This document shows, piece after piece, positions 60,290 to 64,000 of a stretch of 64,000 nucleotides of DNA. The notes below the pieces were generated by a model. The model ran no database searches. It was given only the letters and a program-made list of their open reading frames with translations, and had not been told where the DNA came from. Numbering within the stretch: the stretch's first letter is position 1; each line of letters opens with the position of its first letter. Origin of the DNA: Phragmites australis (taxonomy: Eukaryota > Streptophyta > Magnoliopsida > Poales > Poaceae). The translations under genes were made by a program, and so were the position numbers. The stretch lies in the NCBI RefSeq assembly GCF_958298935.1, contig NC_084927.1, positions 33,430,001 to 33,494,000 on the forward strand. The letters are read 5' to 3'.

Positions 60290-61815
60290 CGAAGTTAGTA
60301 TGAGGGCCTACATAGTTTAGGCCTGCTAACCACTCCTTTTCTTCTGACAATCATTGCATCTCAATCTGTTCTTGAAGTTCTCGAGAGCCAGTGGAATATT
60401 TTGTTTAGAAGATGGATGTCTGTTGAGTTACAGAATCAATGGGAAAGAATCAAAATCTGTACATCCCAAATTCATCTGAATGAATCTAAAGGCAAACACT
60501 CTGTCAAATCTATGTATTATTTGTTGATGAGAGAGTCTCCCAATCAATCATATAAACACATCTAGAAATAAAAAATTCCTGAAACTTTTAAGATTTTCAT
60601 TTGGCTTCTGGAACAGAACTCTATCTTTACCAAGGATAATATGATTAAGAAGTGATGGAATGGTTATGGTACTTGTTATTTTTGTACACAGCCTGAAACT
60701 TGTAGGCACCTCTTCTTTCTGTGCCATGTTGCTAAAGCTGTGTGGAGTTTTGTGGCCATTTGGATTGGGGCTAATACCATTCCAAACTCTATTCAGTAAT
60801 ACTATAATTGGATTACATATTATGTTAAAGCTGATAAGTGTTTTTACTCTATGGTTTATCTGTCACTAGTTAATTGTCCGTGCGCTGCAACAGAAGCCGA
60901 AATTTTTCATAAGATGTTATAATTGATTGTTAAGTAGTAGTAGAAGTAAAGTAGATAGTGGTTGTTGCATGCATGGCTCCCTCGTATGATGATGCAGCAC
61001 AGGAGCACGGTGGGCTACAGCAGCATGTTTGTGTGGGCTTGGGAGCAGCCTGGCACACAACAAGTGGACCGGTCTGGCAGGTGCGTTGCGCAGGTGGTCC
61101 AGAGGGAAGACCAGATGGACCGTGTGTGGAGCCAAGCGTAGGCGTGGGTTGTCCTGGAGCCAAGGTCCAGGCACGGTGGCATTAGCCAGGTGGAGGCAGT
61201 TGGGCCGAGCGGCTGAAGGATTCGTGGCCCATGCAAATTAGTGGGTGGCGGAGGCAGAATACGGATTGGTTGAGGAACGATCACTATATATTTTTTAAGT
61301 AATAGATATGTTGAGCAATTAAGCTTACTTTGATAAGAAGTTAATTCGGCACCCTAATGAGATCATTGTGCATGTTTGTTCTTTGTTAACTTTTTAGGTA
61401 GATTATCTCAAAGATATGAGAAAGGAGTCGATGTCTCGGTGATGATGCAATATCAACCTCCCCGGCTGGCTCCGGTGGCCTTCTGTGTCTTCCTCCCGGC
61501 GAAGAGGACAATGATGAAGAGCAAGATCCTAAGAGGGATAAAGATCCATCAAAGCTGAAGATACCTTGATGGAGGCTTAATGCTTGTTGTTCTGTGAACA
61601 TTTATATAGTTTTATCGTTAACTCGTGTTAGTGCTCGGTCTTTTATCTGTCAATTGGTTAGAATCTGATACTTGGTCCCTATTGTTTGTGTTTTCTGGTT
61701 CTAAACTGGTTATCCTTATTCCTCCATCTGTCTTACTTCTAGTGATGCAAAAACTAAGTACAATATGGTTCCGTTAAACTCTTAATGAAAATGGAGTATC
61801 TAGTGTTCGAAAAAA
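60290..61815 (+). pseudogene. LINE (non-LTR retrotransposon) 3' relic
   Basis: Between 60380 and 60850 the plus strand, with several stops, reads like the C-terminal end of a plant LINE polyprotein: NQWERIKICTSQIHLNESKG, KHSVKSMYYLL, FKIFIWLLEQNSIFTKDNMIKK, and the zinc-binding reverse-transcriptase tail CYFCTQPETCRHLFFLCHVA followed by KAVW. The DNA from about 61390 to 61815, with an A-rich stretch (ctcttaatgaaaatgg), could be its 3' untranslated end. The interval 60.86-61.3 kb is GC-richer and may be a separate insertion. Confidence 0.75.
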
Positions 61816-61974
61816 TCAATGCCCAGATGCTTCGAAGAGTCCAGCCAAAATACCACCTCATTCTTCCCATAGCATCTCAATCTTCAAGATTCCAAAAAAG
61901 AAGATCATTATGTTAGTATTCGTACTTTACATACCCGTATATACACACACACTTGACAACAGCTTGATGGTATT
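61816..61974. other. Flank left of the copia element
   Basis: Short non-coding interval including an acacacac microsatellite (about 61944). Confidence 0.4.
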
Positions 61975-62253
61975 TGTTGGATTGTGATCCGAATTCTTGT
62001 TGGGTCAGACAAGGGACGTCTTCGGTCTATATTCCGGAACAGTCCGTATTAGACTAGAGTCGTATGTGTTCACCTCCTATAAATATATCTTGTAAGCTGT
62101 AGGAGAGTTAAGACGCTCATTGTAATTCCCTGCATTATACACATCCCTGATATAGTGAAGATCGCCGATTGGCGCCCGTGGTTTTTTTCCGAAAGGGTTT
62201 TCCACGTAAAAATCGTGTCTCGTATTTGATCCTGTCGTGCTTTATTTCTAACA
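61975..62253 (+). repeat. 5' LTR of a Ty1/copia element
   Basis: A 279-bp LTR begins TGTTGG and ends CTAACA, with imperfect inverted TG...CA ends. It contains a tataaatata promoter motif (about 62079). Directly after it, tggtaccagagc (62256-62267) matches the initiator tRNA-Met primer-binding site common in plant copia elements. The second LTR lies beyond the window, so identity between LTRs cannot be used for dating. Confidence 0.85.
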
Positions 62254-62959
62254 AGTGGTACCAGAGCCGGATCAAAAAACACACGAGCACAAGAAAAATA
62301 GATCTGTTTTCGTCTCCTTCGGGTTCATCGTCTCGGTCCGATCTACATCGCCTTCGTCTCGCTGAATCCGCCGCTCTTCGTCGCTGCGTCGAGATCTGTC
62401 GTCGTAGCGCACCACCAGGTCCTGCAGATTTCACGCCGCACTCCTCGCTCGGTTCTTCTGCGGCTCCGTTGCGTGCGCTCGTTCGTGAACCGCCAGGATC
62501 CAGCCGTTGCCGGTCTCTATCGCGCCATACGACTTCGTCTAGACCGGTCTCCCCCTCCCCTACTGCATATCACCGGATTTTCTGCACTCAAGCTTTGGGA
62601 GCTACGCCGTACTTCGTGCAGCGTGCCACAGATCTGTCACAAAACCAGATCATCATCAGCCAGGGCCCACGCTCTCTCACGTGGAGAGAAGGAAGCTGAT
62701 CCTGTGCTCTCTCACGTGAAGAAAAAGGTGCGTGTCCCGTTGCCTGTGGAGAAGAAAAGCAAAACTACACATCAATTCCCAAGGAGATTCTCTTTCCAAT
62801 TGGTTCCTGCTTCGTGCACACCAGAATTTCTACGAGATTGGTTTTGGCTTCATTGCTAAGTGTACACGAAGCGTACCAGGACTTGTTCAGTTTATTGCTT
62901 GCTACACACAGGCTGTACCAGAAGCGCTGCAGATTATTTTGTGCTGATTATTCTTCACC
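62254..62959 (+). other. Untranslated leader of the copia element
   Basis: About 700 bp between the primer-binding site and the gag ATG. The short frames inside have no recognisable content. Confidence 0.5.
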
Positions 62960-64000
62960 ATGGCTTCTATGAAATATGATATTCCGCTGCTAGATCATGA
63001 TACAAGATTTTTTCTATGGCAAGTAAAGATGCGAGCTATTCTTGCGCACACTGATCTGGATGATGCGCTTGATAATTTTGGAAACAAAGATCAAAAGTCT
63101 GGGTCCGATGAAGAAAAGAGAAAGGATCGTAAGGCTTTGTCACAAATTCATCTTCATTTATCAAACAATATTTTGCAGGAGGTTTTGCAGGAGAAAACCG
63201 CTGCAGCTTTATGGCTAAAGCTGGAATCGATCTGCATGTCTAAGGATCTGACCAGTAAAATGCATCTGAAGATGAAGTTGTTCACGCACAAATTACAGGA
63301 GGGTGGTTCTGTGTTGAATCATCTTTCGGTCTTTAAGTAGATCGTTGCTGACCTATAGTCTATGGAGGTAAAATATGATGATGAAGATTTGAGTCTTATT
63401 CTTTTGTGCTCATTACCTACTTCTTTTGCAAACTTCAGAGATACCATATTATACAGTCATGATACACTAACTTTGAAAGAAGTTTATGAGGCCTCGCATG
63501 CCAAGGAAAAGATGAAACAGATGGTGTCTACTGATGGCTCTACTTCCAATGGAGAAGGTTTAATTGTGCGTGGCAGGACAAAGGAGAAGAATTCGCATAA
63601 TAGCCAAAGAGATAAAAGTTCGAACGGTTACAGGGGTCGTTCAAAGTCCAGAGGAAAAGAAAAATTCTGCAGGTATTGCAAGAAAAATAATCTTGACATA
63701 TCTGAATGTTACAAGTTGAAGAATAAAGAAAAGAGAAAAGGTAAATCTAATGAAGAAGGTAAAGCATCTGTTGCTGCTTCCGATAATAGTTCTGATGGAG
63801 AGACTCTCGTTGCTTTTGCTGGATGTGCTAGTAGTGGTGATGAATGGATTATTGACTCTGCTGCGTCTTTTCATATATGCATACATAGAGATTGGTTCAC
63901 CACTTATAATTCTGTTCAAAATGCTGGTTCTGTTAGGATGGGTGATGACAACCCATGTCCAATTGTTGGAATTGGATCAATTATAATAAAGATGCATGAT
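62960..64000 (+). pseudogene. Ty1/copia gag-protease, defective and cut by the window end
   Basis: The frame from the ATG at 62960 (MASMKYDIPLLDHDTRFFLWQ) is a copia gag with a UBN2-type domain, and it stays readable to the window edge except for two TAG codons at 63338 and 63356. A zinc knuckle follows near 63670 (CRYCKKNNLDISEC), where the expected His is Leu, so zinc binding is probably lost. The protease motif near 63850 reads WIIDSAAS, where copia proteases normally have DSGAS. A Lys/Arg/Ser-rich linker lies between. The rest of pol lies outside. It is best read as a fairly young but inactive copy. Confidence 0.85.

Noticed and set aside
1..64000. CRISPR arrays, bacterial operons, plasmid or phage functions
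   Set aside because: The window is plant nuclear DNA; the direct repeats found are simple tandem duplications without regular spacers.

Overview
This is plant nuclear DNA, most likely from a grass (Poaceae). The genes have spliced exons with GT-AG introns, and several start with very GC-rich 5' ends that fall off downstream. The intergenic DNA is AT-rich and full of small DNA transposons (Tourist-, Stowaway- and Mutator-like), CACTA material, a tRNA-derived SINE, a LINE and LTR retrotransposons of both copia and gypsy type. There is an intron-containing elongator tRNA-Met. Species cannot be fixed from the sequence alone.

Layout. 1-4.4 kb: no recognisable gene, with a GC-rich island at 2.8-3.8 kb. 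4.4-5.5 kb (minus): a three-exon PLATZ zinc-binding transcription factor. 5.8-17.9 kb: intergenic DNA with a Tourist-like MITE, an old LTR, a 165-bp tandem duplication and a Stowaway MITE. 17.96-18.46 kb (plus): a single-exon gene for a small Cys-rich protein resembling the N-terminus of the DUF740/OCTOPUS family. 20.85 kb (plus): tRNA-Met. 21.3-25.4 kb: a solo LTR and nested copia fragments. 30.5-33.1 kb (plus): a three-exon gene for a WEB-family coiled-coil protein. 33.5-36.4 kb (minus): a decayed eleven-exon pseudogene, convergent with the WEB gene. 37.9-40.0 kb (minus): a four-exon SNARE-associated/DedA-type (VTT) membrane protein. 40.2-43.3 kb: a SINE and a gypsy chromovirus remnant. 43.3-44.1 kb: a nearly perfect 0.84-kb inverted repeat. 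48.4-51.4 kb (minus): an eleven-exon UTP13/TORMOZ-type WD40 gene that lacks its N-terminal third. 52.6-54.7 kb: a MITE, a segmental tandem duplication and CACTA material. 56.7-57.8 kb (minus): a two-exon R2R3-MYB gene. 58.7-61.8 kb: a second Mutator-like MITE and a LINE. 62.0-64.0 kb: the 5' end of a Ty1/copia element that runs off the window.

The genes are unrelated housekeeping and regulatory genes typical of a euchromatic gene island; there is no operon or biosynthetic cluster. The main oddities are the truncated but still open UTP13 gene, the pseudogene whose splice structure outlived its reading frame, and the long inverted repeat, whose transcript would fold into a hairpin of about 400 bp. 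Family assignments come from recognising motifs by eye; no database search was run.
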